DNA of 64,000 nt from the NCBI GenBank assembly GCA_037951165.1, contig JBBDHG010000105.1, positions 172,001 to 236,000 on the forward strand. Direction: 5' to 3'. A program made the position numbers and the translations under genes. Positions 1 through 12,766 of the stretch are shown in pieces. Below the pieces are notes generated by a model. That model did not search any database. It was not told the origin of the DNA and saw only the letters and a program-made list of their open reading frames with translations. Each line of letters begins with the position of its first letter. Position 1 is the stretch's first letter. The DNA comes from Lophius americanus. Lineage: Eukaryota; Chordata; Actinopteri; Lophiiformes; Lophiidae.

Positions 1-25
1 CGTATTTGAACCCTCTGTGGCTGAG

Positions 26-45
26 TATAATCCTTTGTGGCTGGG
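26..45 (+). repeat. Exemplar 20-bp TATAATCC monomer (frame-shifting length variant)
   Basis: The monomer starts TATAATCC and ends TGTGGCTGGG, totalling 20 bp. It is one base shorter than the consensus in the TTTGACCCC part. The same 20-bp class recurs throughout, as TATAATCC, CATAATCC and GATAATCC in block A and TTTAATCC, TATAATCC and TATTATAC in block B. Each one shifts the reading frame by one base relative to its neighbours, which is why heptad ORFs here end after a few hundred bases. Confidence 0.9.
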
Positions 46-380
46 TTTGACCCAATTGTGGCTGGGGTTGACCCTGATGTGGCTGGATTTGACCCCTTTG
101 TGGCTGGATTTGAACCCTTTTTGGATGGGTTTGAACCCTATGTGGCTGAGTATAATCCTTTGTGGCTGGGTTTTACCCCATTGTGGCTGGGGTTGACCCT
201 GATGTGGCTGGGTTTGACCCCTTTGAGGCTGGGTTTTACCCCTTTTTGGATGGGTTTGAACCCTATGTCGGTGGGTTTGAAGTCTATGTGGCCGGGTTTG
301 ACCCCTATGTGGCTGGGCTTGACCCTGATGTGGGTGGGTTTGAACTCTATGTGGCCAGGTTTGACCCCTATGTGGCTGGG

Positions 381-400
381 CTTGACCCTATGTGGCCGGG
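381..400 (+). repeat. Exemplar 20-bp CTTGACCCTATG monomer (second short class)
   Basis: This monomer starts CTTGACCCTATG and ends TGGCCGGG, 20 bp in all; one C of the CCCC run is missing. It recurs at equivalent positions of the block A higher-order repeat, just before the two monomers that lead to GGACGTA. With two TAATCC monomers it accounts for the 438-bp period (18 monomers of 21 bp plus 3 of 20 bp). Confidence 0.85.
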
Positions 401-990
401 TTTGACCCCTTTGTGGCTGGGTTTGACCCCTTTTTGGACGTATTTGAACCCTCTGTGGCTGAGTATAATCCTTTGTGGCTGGGTTTGACCCAATTGTGGC
501 TGGGGTTGACCCTGATGTGGCTGGATTTGACCCCTTTGTGGCTGGATTTGAACCCTTTTTGGATGGGTTTGAAACCTATGTGGCTGAGTATAATCCTTTG
601 TGGCTGGGTTTGACCCCATTGTGGCTGGGGATGACCCTGATGTGGCTGGGTTTGATCCCTTTGAGGCTGGGTTTTACCCCTTTTTTGGATGGGTTTGAAC
701 CCTATGTCGGTGGGTTTGAACTCTATGTGGCCGGGTTTGACCCCTATGTGGCTTGGCTTGACCCTGATGTGGGTGGGTTTGAACTCTATGTGGCCAGGTT
801 TGAACCCTATGTCGCTGAGCTTGACCCTGATGTGGCTGGGTTTGACCCCTTTTTGGATGGGTTTGAACCCTACATGGCTGAGCATAATCCATTGTGGCTG
901 GGTTTGACCCCATTGTGGCTGGGGTTGACCCTGATGTGGCTGGGTTTGACCCCTTTGTGGCTGGGTTTGACACCTTTTTGGATGGGTTTG

Positions 991-1070
991 AACCCTATAT
1001 AACTGAGTTTGAACCCCAAGTGGCTTATTCTATAATCTATGTGGTTTGGTTTGAACTCTATGTGGCCGGA
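991..1070. repeat. Diverged AT-richer monomer group, block A copy 1
   Basis: Three consecutive atypical 21-bp monomers carry CCTATATAACTGAG, CCCCAAGTGGCTTAT and a TCT-initial monomer with CTATAATC and GTGGTTTGG. They keep the 21-bp register but are poorer in G and richer in A and T than the flanks. Confidence 0.8.
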
Positions 1071-1804
1071 TTTGACCCCTATGTGGCTGGGTTTGACCCC
1101 TTGGTGGCTGGGTTTGACCCCTTTTTGGATGTATTTGAACCCTCTGTGGCTGAGTATTATCCTTTGTGGCTGAATTTGACCCCATTGTGGCTGGGTTGAC
1201 CCTGATGTGGCTGGGTTTGACCCCTTTGTGGCAGGGTTTGACCCCTTTTTGGACATATTTGAACCCTCTGTGGCTGAGTATAATCCTTTGTGGCTGGGTT
1301 TGACCCAATTGTGGCTGGGGTTGACCCTGATGTGGCTGGATTTGACCCCTTTGTGGCTGGGTTTGAACCCTTTTTGGATGGGTTTGAACCCTATGTGGCT
1401 GAGTATAATCCTTTGTGGCTGGGTTTGACCCCATTGTGGCTGGGGTTGACCCTGATGTGGCTGGGTTTGACCCCTTTGAGGCTGGGTTTTACCCCTTTTT
1501 GGATGGGTTTGAACCCTATGTCGGTGGGTTTGAACTCTATGTGGCCGGGTTTGACCCCTATGTGGCTTGGCTTGACCCTGATGTGGGTGGGTTTGAACTC
1601 TATGTGGCCAGGTTTGAACCTTATGTGGCTGAGCTTGACCCTGATGTGGGTGGGTTTGAACTCTATGTGGCCAGGTTTGACCCCTATGTGGCTGGGCTTG
1701 ACCCTATGTGGCCGGGTTTGACCCCATTGTGGCTGGGGTTGACCCTGATGTGGCTGGGTTTGACCCCTTTGTGGCTGGGTTTGACCCCTTTTTGGATGGG
1801 TTTG

Positions 1805-1885
1805 AACCCTATATAACTGAGTTTGAACCCCAAGTGGCTTATTCTGTAATCTATGTGGTTTGGTTTGAACTCTATGTGGCCGGAT
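1805..1885. repeat. Diverged AT-richer monomer group, block A copy 2
   Basis: Same three monomers as near 991, but with CTGTAATC in place of CTATAATC. It is the source or product of the copy near 4752 in the 2.9-kb tandem duplication. Confidence 0.8.
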
Positions 1886-4751
1886 TTGACCCGTATGTGG
1901 CTGGGTTTGACCCCTTTGTGGCTGGGTTTGACCCCTTTTTGGATGTATTTGAACCCTCTGTGGCTGAGTATTATCCTTTGTGGCTGAATTTGACCACATT
2001 GTGGCTGGGGTTGACCCTGATGTGGCTGGGTTTGACCCCTTTGTGGCTGGGTTTGACCCCTTTTTGGATGGGTTTGAACCCTATGTGGCTGAGGATAATC
2101 CTTTGTGGCTGAATTTGACCTCATTGTGGCTGGGATTGACCCCATTGTGGCTGGGGTTGACCCTGATGTGGCCGGGTTTGACCCCATTGTGGCTTGGTTT
2201 GACCCCTTTTTGGACGTATTTGAACCCTCTGTGGCTGAGTATAATCCTTTGTGGCTGGGTTTGACCCAATTGTGGCTGGGGTTGACCCTGATGTGGCTGG
2301 ATTTGACCCCTTTGTGGCTGGGTTTGAACCCTTTTTGGATGGGTTTGAACCCTATGTGGCTGAGTATAATCCTTTGTGGCTGGGTTTGACCCCATTGTGG
2401 CTGGGGTTGACCCTGATGTGGCTGGGTTTGACCCCTTTGAGGCTGGGTTTTACCCCTTTTTGGATGGGTTTGAACCCTATGTCGGAGGGTTTGAACTCTA
2501 TGTGGCCGGGTTTGACCCCTATGTGGCTTGGCTTGACCCTGATGTGGGTGGGTTTGAACTCTATGTGGCCAGGTTTGAACCTTATGTGGCTGAGCTTGAC
2601 CCTGATGTGGGTGGGTTTGAACTCTATGTGGCCAGGTTTGACCCCTATGTGGCTGGGCTTGACCCTATGTGGCCGGGTTTGACCCCTTTGTGCCTGGGTT
2701 TGACCCCTTTTTGGACGTATTTGAACCCTCTGTGGCTGAGTATAATCCTTTGTGGCTGGGTTTGACCCAATTGTGGCTGGGGTTGACCCTGATGTGGCTG
2801 GGTTTGACCCCTTTGTGGCTGGCTTTTACCCCTTTTTGGATGGGTTTGAACACTATGTCGGTGGGTTTGAACTCTATGTGGCCGAGTTTGAACCCTATGT
2901 GGCTGGGCTTGACCCTGATGTGGGTGGGTTTGAACTCTATGTGGCTGGGTTTTACCCCTTTTTGGATGGGTTTGAACCCTATGTCGGTGGGTTTGAACTC
3001 TATGTGGCCGGGTTTGACCCCTATGTGGCTTGGCTTGACCCTGATGTGGGTGGGTTTGAACTCTATGAGGCCAGGTTTGAACCTTATGTGGCTGAGCTTG
3101 ACCCTGATGTGGGTGGGTTTGAACTCTATGTGGCCAGGTTTGACCCCTATGTGGCTGGGCTTGACCCTATGTGGCTGGGTTTGACCCCTTTGTGGCTGGG
3201 TTTGACCCCTTTTTGGACGTATTTGAACCCTCTGTGGCTGAGTATAATCCTTTGTGGCTGGGTTTGACCCAATTGTGGCTGGGGTTGACCCTGATGTGGC
3301 TGGATTTGACCCCTTTGTGGCTGGATTTGAACCCTTTTTGGATGGGTTTGAACCCTATGTGGCTGAGTATAATCCTTTGTGGCTGGGGTTGACCCTGATT
3401 TGGCTGGGTTTGACCCCTTTGAGGCTGGGTTTTACCCCTTTTTTGGATGGTTTTGAACCCTATGTCGGTGGGTTTGAACTCTATGTGGCCGGGTTTGACC
3501 CCTATGTGGCTTGGCTTGACCCTGATGTGGGTGGGTTTGAACTCTATGTGGCCAGGTTTGAACCCTATGTGGCTGAGCTTGACCCTGATGTGGCTGGGTT
3601 TGACCCCTTTGTGGCTGGGTGTGACTCCTTTTTGGATGGGTTTGAACCCTATGTGGCTGAGCATAATCCATTGTGGCTGGGTTTGACCCCATTGTGGCTA
3701 GGGTTGACCCTGATGTGGCTGGGTTTGACCCCTTTGAGGCTGGGTTTTACCCCTTTTTGGATGGGTTTGAACCCTATGTCGGTGGGTTTGAACTCTATGG
3801 GGCCAGGTTTGAACCTTATGTGGCTGAGCTTGACCCTGATGTGGGTGGGTTTGAACTCTATGTGGCCAGGTTTGACCCCTATGTGGCTGGGCTTGACCCT
3901 ATGTGGCTGGGATTGACCCCTTTGTGGCTGGGTTTGACCCCTTTTTGGACGTATTTGAACCCTCTGTGGCTGAGTATAATCCTTTGTGGCTGGGTTTGAC
4001 CCAATTGTGGCTGGGGTTGACCCTGATGTGGCTGGATTTGACCCCTTTGTGGCTGGATTTGAACCCTTTTTGGATGGGTTTGAAACCTATGTGGCTGAGT
4101 ATAATCCTTTGTGGCTGGGTTTGACCCCATTGTGGCTGGGGATGACCCTGATGTTGCTGGGTTTGACCCCTTTGAGGCTGGGTTTTACCCCTTTTTGGAT
4201 GGGTTTGAACCCTATGTCGGTGGGTTTGAACTCTATGTGGCCGGGTTTGACCCCTATGTGGCTTGGCTTGACCCTGATGTGGGTGGGTTTGAACTCTATG
4301 TGGCCAGGTTTGAACCCTATGTGGCTGAGCTTGACCCTGATGTGGCTGGGTTTGACCCCTTTGTGGCTGGGTTTGACCCCTTTTTGGATGGGTTTGAACC
4401 CTATGTGGCTGAGCATAATCCATTGTGGCTGGGTTTGACCCCATTGTGGCTAGGGTTGACCCTGAAGTGGCTGGGTTTGACCACTTTGTGGCGGGGTTTG
4501 ACCCCTTTTTGGATGGGTTTGAACCCTATGTCGGTGGGTTTGAACTCTATGTGGCCGGGTTTAACCCCTATGTGGCTTGGCTTGACCCTGATGTGGGTGG
4601 GTTTGAACTCTATGTGGCCAGGTTTGACCCCTATGTGGCTGGGCTTGACCCTATGTGGCCGGGTTTGACCCCATTGTGGCTGGGGTTGACCCTGATGTGG
4701 CTGGGTTTGACCCCTTTGTGGCTGGGTTTGACCCCTTTTTGGATGGGTTTG

Positions 4752-4832
4752 AACCCTATATAACTGAGTTTGAACCCCAAGTGGCTTATTCTGTAATCTA
4801 TGTGGTTTGGTTTGAACTCTATGTGGCCGGAT
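4752..4832. repeat. Diverged AT-richer monomer group, block A copy 3
   Basis: Matches the group near 1805 at offset 2947, including CTGTAATC and the GACCCGTATG monomer just after it. Confidence 0.8.
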
Positions 4833-7800
4833 TTGACCCGTATGTGGCTGGGTTTGACCCCTTTGTGGCTGGGTTTGACCCCTTTTTGGATGTATTTGAA
4901 CCCTCTGTGGCTGAGTATTATCCTTTGTGGCTGAATTTGACCACATTGTGGCTGGGGTTGACCCTGATGTGGCTGGGTTTGACCCCTTTGTGGCTGGGTT
5001 TGACCCCTTTTTGGATGGGTTTGAACCCTATGTGGCTGAGGATAATCCTTTGTGGCTGAATTTGACCTCATTGTGGCTGGGATTGACCCCATTGTGGCTG
5101 GGGTTGACCCTGATGTGGCCGGGTTTGACCCCATTGTGGCTGGGTTTGACCCCTTTTTGGACGTATTTGAACCCTCTGTGGCTGAGTATAATCCTTTGTG
5201 GCTGGGTTTGACCCAATTGTGGCTGGGGTTGACCCTGATGTGGCTGGATTTGACCCCTTTGTGGCTGGGTTTGAACCCTTTTTGGATGGGTTTGAACCCT
5301 ATGTGGCTGAGTATAATCCTTTGTGGCTGGGTTTGACCCCATTGTGGCTGGGGTTGACCCTGATGTGGCTGGGTTTGACCCCTTTGAGGCTGGGTTTTAC
5401 CCCTTTTTGGATGGGTTTGAACCCTATGTCGGAGGGTTTGAACTCTATGTGGCCGGGTTTGACCCCTATGTGGCTTGGCTTGACCCTGATGTGGGTGGGT
5501 TTGAACTCTATGTGGCCAGGTTTGAACCTTATGTGGCTGAGCTTGACCCTGATGTGGGTGGGTTTGAACTCTATGTGGCCAGGTTTGACCCCTATGTGGC
5601 TGGGCTTGACCCTATGTGGCCGGGTTTGACCCCTTTGTGCCTGGGTTTGACCCCTTTGTGCCTGGGTTTGACCCCTTTTTGGACGTATTTGAACCCTCTG
5701 TGGCTGAGTATAATCCTTTGTGGCTGGGTTTGACCCAATTGTGGCTGGGTTTGACCCTGATGTGGCTGGGTTTGACCCCTTTGTGGCTGGCTTTTACCCC
5801 TTTTTGGATGGGTTTGAACACTATGTCGGTGGGTTTGAACTCTATGTGGCCGAGTTTGAACCCTATGTGGCTGGGCTTGACCCTGATGTGGGTGGGTTTG
5901 AACTCTATGTGGCCAGGTTTGACCCCTATGTGGCTGGGCTTGACCCTATGTGGCCGGGTTTGACCCCTTTGTGGCTGGGTTTGACCCCTTTTTGGACGTA
6001 TTTGAACCCTCTGTGGCTGAGTATAATCCTTTGTGGCTGGGTTTGACCCAATTGTGGCTGGGGTTGACCCTGATGTGGCTGGATTTGACCCCTTTGTGGC
6101 TGGGTTTGAACCCTTTTTGGATGGGTTTGAACCCTATGTGGCTGAGTATAATCCTTTGTGGCTGGGTTTGACCCCATTGTGGCTGGGGTTGACCCTGATG
6201 TGGCTGGGTTTGACCCCTTTGAGGCTGGGTTTTACCCCTTTTTGGATGGGTTTGAACCCTATGTCGGTGGGTTTGAACTCTATGTGGCCGGGTTTGACCC
6301 CTATGTGGCTTGGCTTGACCCTGATGTGGGTGGGTTTGAACTCTATGAGGCCAGGTTTGAACCTTATGTGGCTGAGCTTGACCCTGATGTGGGTGGGTTT
6401 GAACTCTATGTGGCCAGGTTTGACCCCTATGTGGCTGGGCTTGACCCTATGTGGCTGGGTTTGACCCCTTTGTGGCTGGGTTTGACCCCTTTTTGGACGT
6501 ATTTGAACCCTCTGTGGCTGAGTATAATCCTTTGTGGCTGGGTTTGACCCAATTGTGGCTGGGGTTGACCCTGATGTGGCTGGATTTGACCCCTTTGTGG
6601 CTGGATTTGAACCCTTTTTGGATGGGTTTGAACCCTATGTGGTTGAGTATAATCCTTTGTGGCTGGGGTTGACCCTGATTTGGCTGGGTTTGACCCCTTT
6701 GAGGCTGGGTTTTACCCCTTTTTTGGATGGGTTTGAACCCTATGTCGGTGGGTTTGAACTCTATGTGGCCGGGTTTGACCCCTATGTGGCTTGGCTTGAC
6801 CCTGATGTGGGTGGGTTTGAACTCTATGTGGCCAGGTTTGAACCCTATGTGGCTGAGCTTGACCCTGATGTGGCTGGGTTTGACCCCTTTGTGGCTGGGT
6901 GTGACTCCTTTTTGGATGGGTTTGAACCCTATGTGGCTGAGCATAATCCATTGTGGCTGGGTTTGACCCCATTGTGGCTAGGGTTGACCCTGATGTGGCT
7001 GGGTTTGACCCCTTTGAGGCTGGGTTTTACCCCTTTTTGGATGGGTTTGAACCCTATGTCGGTGGGTTTGAACTCTATGGGGCCAGGTTTGAACCTTATG
7101 TGGCTGAGCTTGACCCTGATGTGGGTGGGTTTGAACTCTATGTGGCCAGGTTTGACCCCTATGTGGCTGGGCTTGACCCTATGTGGCTGGGATTGACCCC
7201 TTTGTGGCTGGGTTTGACCCCTTTTTGGACGTATTTGAACCCTCTGTGGCTGAGTATAATCCTTTGTGGCTGGGTTTGACCCAATTGTGGCTGGGGTTGA
7301 CCCTGATGTGGCTGGATTTGACCCCTTTGTGGCTGGATTTGAACCCTTTTTGGATGGGTTTGAAACCTATGTGGCTGAGTATAATCCTTTGTGGCTGGGT
7401 TTGACCCCATTGTGGCTGGGGATGACCCTGATGTTGCTGGGTTTGACCCCTTTGAGGCTGGGTTTTACCCCTTTTTGGATGGGTTTGAACCCTATGTCGG
7501 TGGGTTTGAACTCTATGTGGCCGGGTTTGACCCCTATGTGGCTTGGCTTGACCCTGATGTGGGTGGGTTTGAACTCTATGTGGCCAGGTTTGAACCCTAT
7601 GTGGCTGAGCTTGACCCTGATGTGGCTGGGTTTGACCCCTTTGTGGCTGGGTTTGACCCCTTTTTGGATGGGTTTGAACCCTATGTGGCTGAGCATAATC
7701 CATTGTGGCTGGGTTTGACCCCATTGTGGCTAGGGTTGACCCTGAAGTGGCTGGGTTTGACCACTTTGTGGCTGGGTTTGACCCCTTTTTGGATGGGTTT

Positions 7801-10368
7801 GAACCCTACATGGCTGAGCATAATCCATTGTGGCTGGGTTTGACCCCATTGTGGCTGGGGTTGACCCTGATGTGGCTGGGTTTGACCCCTTTGTGGCTGG
7901 GTTTGACCCCTTTTTTGATGTATTTGAACCCTCTTTGGCTGAGTATTATCCTTTGTGGCTGAATTTGACGCCATTGTGGCTGGGGTTGACCCCTTTGTGG
8001 CAGGGTTTGACCCCTTTTTGGACGTATTTGAACCCTCTGTGGCTGACTATAATCCTTTGTGGCTGGGTTTGACCCCATTGTGGCTGGGGTTGACCCTGAT
8101 GTGGCTGGGTTTGACCCCTTTGAGGCTGGGTTTTACCCCTTTTTGGATGGGTTTGAACCCTATGTCGGTGGGTTTGAACTCTATGTGGCCGGGTTTGACC
8201 CCTATGTGGCTTGGCTTGACCCTGATGTGGGTGGGTTTGAACTCTATGTGGCCAGGTTTGACCCCTATGTGGCTGGGCTTGACCCTATGTGGCCGGGTTT
8301 GACCCCTTTGTGGCTGGGTTTGACCCCTTTTTGGACGTATTTGAACCCTCTGTGGCTGAGTATAATCCTTTGTGGCTCGGTTTGACCCAATTGTGGCTGG
8401 GGTTGACCCTGATGTGGCTGGATTTGACCCCTTTGTGGCTGGATTTGAACCCTTTTTGGATGGGTCTGAACCCTATGTGGCTGAGTATAATCCTTTGTGG
8501 CTGAGTTTGACCCCACTGTGGCTGGGGATGACCCTAATGTGGCTGGGTTTGACCCCTTTGAGGCTGGGTTTTACCCCTTTTTGGATGGGTTTGAACCCTA
8601 TGTCGGTGGGTTTGAACTCTATATGGCCGGGTTTGACCCCTATGTGGCTTGGTTTGACCCTGATGTGGGTGGGTTTGAACTCTATGTGGCCAGGTTTGAA
8701 CCCTATGTGGCTGAGCTTGACCCTGATGTGACTGGGTTTGACCCCTTTGTGGCTGGATTTGACCCCTTTTTGGATGGGTTTGAACCCTATGTGGCTGAGC
8801 ATAATCCATTGTGGCTGGGTTTGACCCCATTGTGGCTAGGGTTGACCCTGATGTGGCTGGGTTTGACCACTTTGTGGCTGGGTTTGACCCCTTTTTGGAT
8901 GGGTTTGAACCCTATGTGGCTGAGTATAATCCTTTGTGGCTGGGTTTGACCCCATTGTGGCTGGGGTTGACCCTGATGTGGCTGGGTTTGACCCCTTTGA
9001 GGCTGGGTTTTACCCCTTTTTTGATGTATTTGAACCCTCTTTGGCTGAGTATTATCCTTTGTGGCTGAATTTGACGCCATTGTGGCTGGGGTTGACCCCT
9101 TTGTGGCAGGGTTTGACCCCTTTTTGGACGTATTTGAACCCTCTGTGGCTGACTATAATCCTTTGTGGCTGGGTTTGACCTCATTGTGGCTGGGATTGAC
9201 CCCATAGTGGCTGGGGTTGACCCTGATGTGGCTGGGTTTGACCCCTTTGTGGCTGGGTTTGACCCCTTTTTGGATGGGTTTGAACCCTATGTGGCTGAGG
9301 ATAATCCTTTATGGCTGAATTTGACCCCATTGTGGCTGGGGTTGACCCTGATGTGGCTGGGTTTGACCCCATTGTGGCTGGGTTTGACCCCTTTTTGGAC
9401 GTATTTGAACCCTCTGTGGCTGAGTATAATCCTTTGTGGCTGGGTTTGACCCAATTGTGGCTGGGGTTGACCCTGATGTGGCTGGATTTGACCCCTTTGT
9501 GGCTGGGTTTGAACCCTTTTTGGATGGGTTTGAACCCTATGTGGCTGAGTATAATCCTTTGTGGCTGGGTTTGACCCCATTGTGGCTGGGGTTGACCCTG
9601 ATGTGGCTGGGTTTGACCCCTTTGAGGCTGGGTTTTACCCCTTTTTGGATGGGTTTGAACCCTATGTCGGTGGGTTTGAACTCTATGTGGCCGGGTTCGA
9701 CCCCTATGTGGCTTGGCTTGACCCTGATGTGGGTGGGTTTGAACTCTATGTGGCCAGGTTTGAACCTTATGTGGCTGAGCTTGACCCTGATGTGGGTGGG
9801 TTTGAACTCTATGTGGCCAAGTTTGACCCCTATGTGGCTGGGCTTGACCCTATGAGGCCGGGTTTGACCCCTTTGTGGCTGGGTTTGACCCCTTTTTGGA
9901 TGGGTTTGAACCCTTTTTGGATGGGTTTGAACCCTATGTGGCTGAGTATAATTCTTTGTGGCTGGGTTTGACCCCATTGTGGCTGCGGTTGACCCTGATG
10001 TGGCTGGGTTTGAACCCTTTGAGGCTGGGTTTTACCCCTTTTGGATGGGTTTGAACCCTATGTCGGTCGGTTTGAACTCTATGTGGCCGGGTTTGACCCC
10101 TATGTGGCTTGGCTTGACCCTGATGTGGGTGGGTTTGAACTCTATGTGGCAAGGTTTGAACCCTATGTGGCTGAGCTTGACCCTGATGTGGCTGGGTTTG
10201 ACCCCTTTGTGGCTGGATTTGACCCCTTTTTGGATGGGTTTGAACCCTATGTGGCTGAGCATAATCCATTGTGGCTGGGTTTGACCCCATTGTGGCTAGG
10301 GTTGACCCTGATGTGGCTGGGTTTGACCACTTTGTGGCTGGGTTTGACCTCTTTTTGGATGGGTTTGA

Positions 10369-10449
10369 ACCCTATATAACTGAGTTTGAACCCCAAGTGG
10401 CTTATTCTATAATCTATGTGGTTTGGTTTGAACTCTATGTGGCCGGATT
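10369..10449. repeat. Diverged AT-richer monomer group, block A copy 4
   Basis: Has CTATAATC like the copy near 991, and lies at the right end of the first unit of the 1.6-kb duplication. Confidence 0.8.
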
Positions 10450-11976
10450 TGACCCCTATGTGGCTGGGTTTGACCCCTTTTTGGAGGGGTTTGAACCCTA
10501 CATGGCTGAGCATAATCCATTGTGGCTGGGTTTGACCCCATTGTGGCTGGGGTTGACCCTGATGTGGCTGTGTTTGACCCCTTTGTGGCTGGGTTTGACC
10601 CCTTTTTTGATGTATTTGAACCCTCTTTGGCTGAGTATTATCCTTTGTGGCTGAATTTGACGCCATTGTGGCTGGGGTTGACCCCTTTGTGGCAGGGTTT
10701 GACCCCTTTTTGGACGTATTTGAACCCTCTGTGGCTGACTATAATCCTTTGTGGCTGGGTTTGACCTCATTGTGGCTGGGATTGACCCCATAGTGGCTGG
10801 GGTTGACCCTGATGTGGCTGGGTTTGACCCCTTTGTGGCTGGGTTTGACCCCTTTTTGGATGGGTTTGAACCCTATGTGGCTGAGGATAATCCTTTGTGG
10901 CTGTATTTGACCTCATTGTGGCTGGGATTGACCCCATTGTGGCTGGGGTTGACCCTGATGTGGCCGGGTTTGACCACATTGTGGCTGGGTTTGACCCCTT
11001 TTTGGACGTATTTGAACCCTCTGTGGCTGAGTATAATCCTTTGTGGCTGGGTTTGACCCAATTGTGGCTGGGGTTGACCCTGATGTGGCTGGATTTGACC
11101 CCTTTGTGGCTGGGTTTGAACCCTTTTTGGATGGGTTTGAACCCTATGTGGCTGAGTATAATCCTTTGTGGCTTGGTTTGACCCCATTGTGGCTGGGGTT
11201 GACCCTGATGTGGCTGGGTTTGACCCCTTTGAGGCTGGGTTTTACCCCTTTTTGGATGGGTTTGAACCCTATGTCGGTGGGTTTGAACTCTATGTGGCCG
11301 GGTTTGACCCCTATGTGGCTTGGCTTGACCCTGATGTGGGTGGGTTTGAACTCTATGTGGCCAGGTTTGAACCTTATGTGGCTGAGCTTGACCCTGATGT
11401 GGGTGGGTTTGAACTCTATGTGGCCAAGTTTGACCCATATGTGGCTGGGCTTGACCCTATGTGGCCAGGTTTGACCCCTTTGTGGCTGGGTTTGACCCCT
11501 TTTTGGATGGGTTTGAACCCTTTTTGGATGGGTTTGAACCCTATGTGGCTGAGTATAATTCTTTGTGGCTGGGTTTGACCCCATTGTGGCTGCGGTTGAC
11601 CCTGATGTGGCTGGGTTTGAACCCTTTGAGGCTGGGTTTTACCCCTTTTTGGATGGGTTTGAACCCTATGTCGGTCGGTTTGAACTCTATGTGGCCGGGT
11701 TTGACCCCTATGTGGCTTGGCTTGATCCTGATGTGGGTGGGTTTGAACTCTATGTGGCCAGGTTTGAACCCTATGTGGCTGAGCTTGACCCTGATTTGGC
11801 TGGGTTTGACCCCTTTGTGGCTGGATTTGACCCCTTTTTGGATGGGTTTGAACCCTATGTGGCTGAGCATAATCCATTGTGGCTGGGTTTGACCCCATTG
11901 TGGCTAGGGTTGACCCTGATGTGGCTGGGTTTGACCACTTTGTGGCTGGGTTTGACCTCTTTTTGGATGGGTTTGA

Positions 11977-12057
11977 ACCCTATAAAACTGAGTTTGAACC
12001 CCAAGTGGCTTATTCTATAATCTATGTGATTTGGTTTGAACTCTATGTGGCCGGATT
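11977..12057. repeat. Diverged AT-richer monomer group, block A copy 5
   Basis: Partner of the group near 10369 at offset 1608. TATATAAC has become TATAAAAC, and GTGGTTTGG has become GTGATTTGG. Confidence 0.8.
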
Positions 12058-12766
12058 TGACCCCTATGTGGCTGGGTTTGACCCCTTTGTGGCTGGGTTT
12101 GACCCCTTTTTTGATGTATTTGAACCCTCTGTGGCTGAGTATTATCCTTTGTGGCTGAATTTGACGCGATTGTGGCTGGGGTTGACCCCTTTGTGGCAGG
12201 GTTTGACCCCTTTTTGGACGTATTTGAACCCTCTGTGGCTGAGTATAATCCTTTGTGGCTGGGTTTGACCTCATTGTGGCTGGGATTGACCCCATTGTGG
12301 CTGGGGTTGACCCTGATGTGGCTGGGTTTGACCCCTTTGTGGCTGGGTTTGACCCCTTTTTGGATGGGTTTGAACCCTATGTGGCTGAGGATAATCCTTT
12401 GTGGCTGAAATTGACCTCATTGTGGCTGGGATTGACCCCATTGTGGCTGGGGTTGACCCTGATGTGGCCGGGTTTGACCCCATTGTGGCTGGGTTTGACC
12501 CCTTTTTGGACGTATTTGAACCCTCTGTGGCTGAGTATAATCCTTTGTGGCTGGGTTTGACCCAATTGTGGCTGGGGTTGACCCTGATGTGGCCGGATTT
12601 GACCCCTTTGTGGCTGGGTTTGAACCCTTTTTGGATGGGTTTGAACCCTATGTCGGTGGGTTTGAACTCTATGTGGCCGGGTTTGACCCCTATGTGGCTT
12701 GGCTTGACCCTGATGTGGGTGGGTTTGAACTCTATGTGGCCAGGTTTGAACCTTATGTGGCTGAGC

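Larger units (their letters stand above)
1..876. repeat. Two diverged copies of the 438-bp higher-order repeat
   Basis: The TTTGAACCCTCTG anchor at position 3 recurs at 441, a spacing of 438 bp. The first about 225 bp of each copy correspond with a few substitutions (for example GGGGTTGACC versus GGGATGACC near 629). The second halves differ, because the second copy drops the CTTGACCCTATG 20-mer and continues into GTCGCTGAG and CATAATCC monomers. Confidence 0.7.
1634..7807. repeat. Tandem duplication of a 2.9-3.2 kb block (1634-4527 and 4581-7807)
   Basis: 1634 onward matches 4581 onward at offset 2947. An extra 21-bp monomer (CCCTTTGTGCCTGGG, near 5644) raises the offset to 2968 up to 2942/5910. 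The second copy then has 312 extra bases (5911-6222). Matching resumes at 2943/6223 with offset 3280 and ends near 4527/7807. The offset arithmetic is consistent (2947 + 21 + 312 = 3280). Shared rare changes include CTATGAGGCC at 3062 and 6342 and CTGTAATC in the diverged trimer. Only a few substitutions separate the copies, for example near 3450/6730, 3362/6642 and 4492/7772. Confidence 0.85.
9011..12086. repeat. Tandem duplication with about 1.6 kb offset (9011-10478 and 10597-12086)
   Basis: The offset starts at 1586, becomes 1607 after an extra monomer in the second copy near 10905, then 1608 after a single T is lost in the first copy near 10036 (CCCCTTTTGG against CCCCTTTTTGG). Shared private changes include CCATAGTGG near 9204/10790, CTGCGGTTG near 9983/11590 and GTCGGTCGG near 10062/11670. 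The copies share the diverged trimer at their right ends. Confidence 0.8.

Noticed and set aside
26..45. Bacterial -10 promoter element (TATAAT)
   Set aside because: TATAAT is part of the recurring 20-bp monomer, has no consistent -35 element, and the context is a eukaryote-type satellite.
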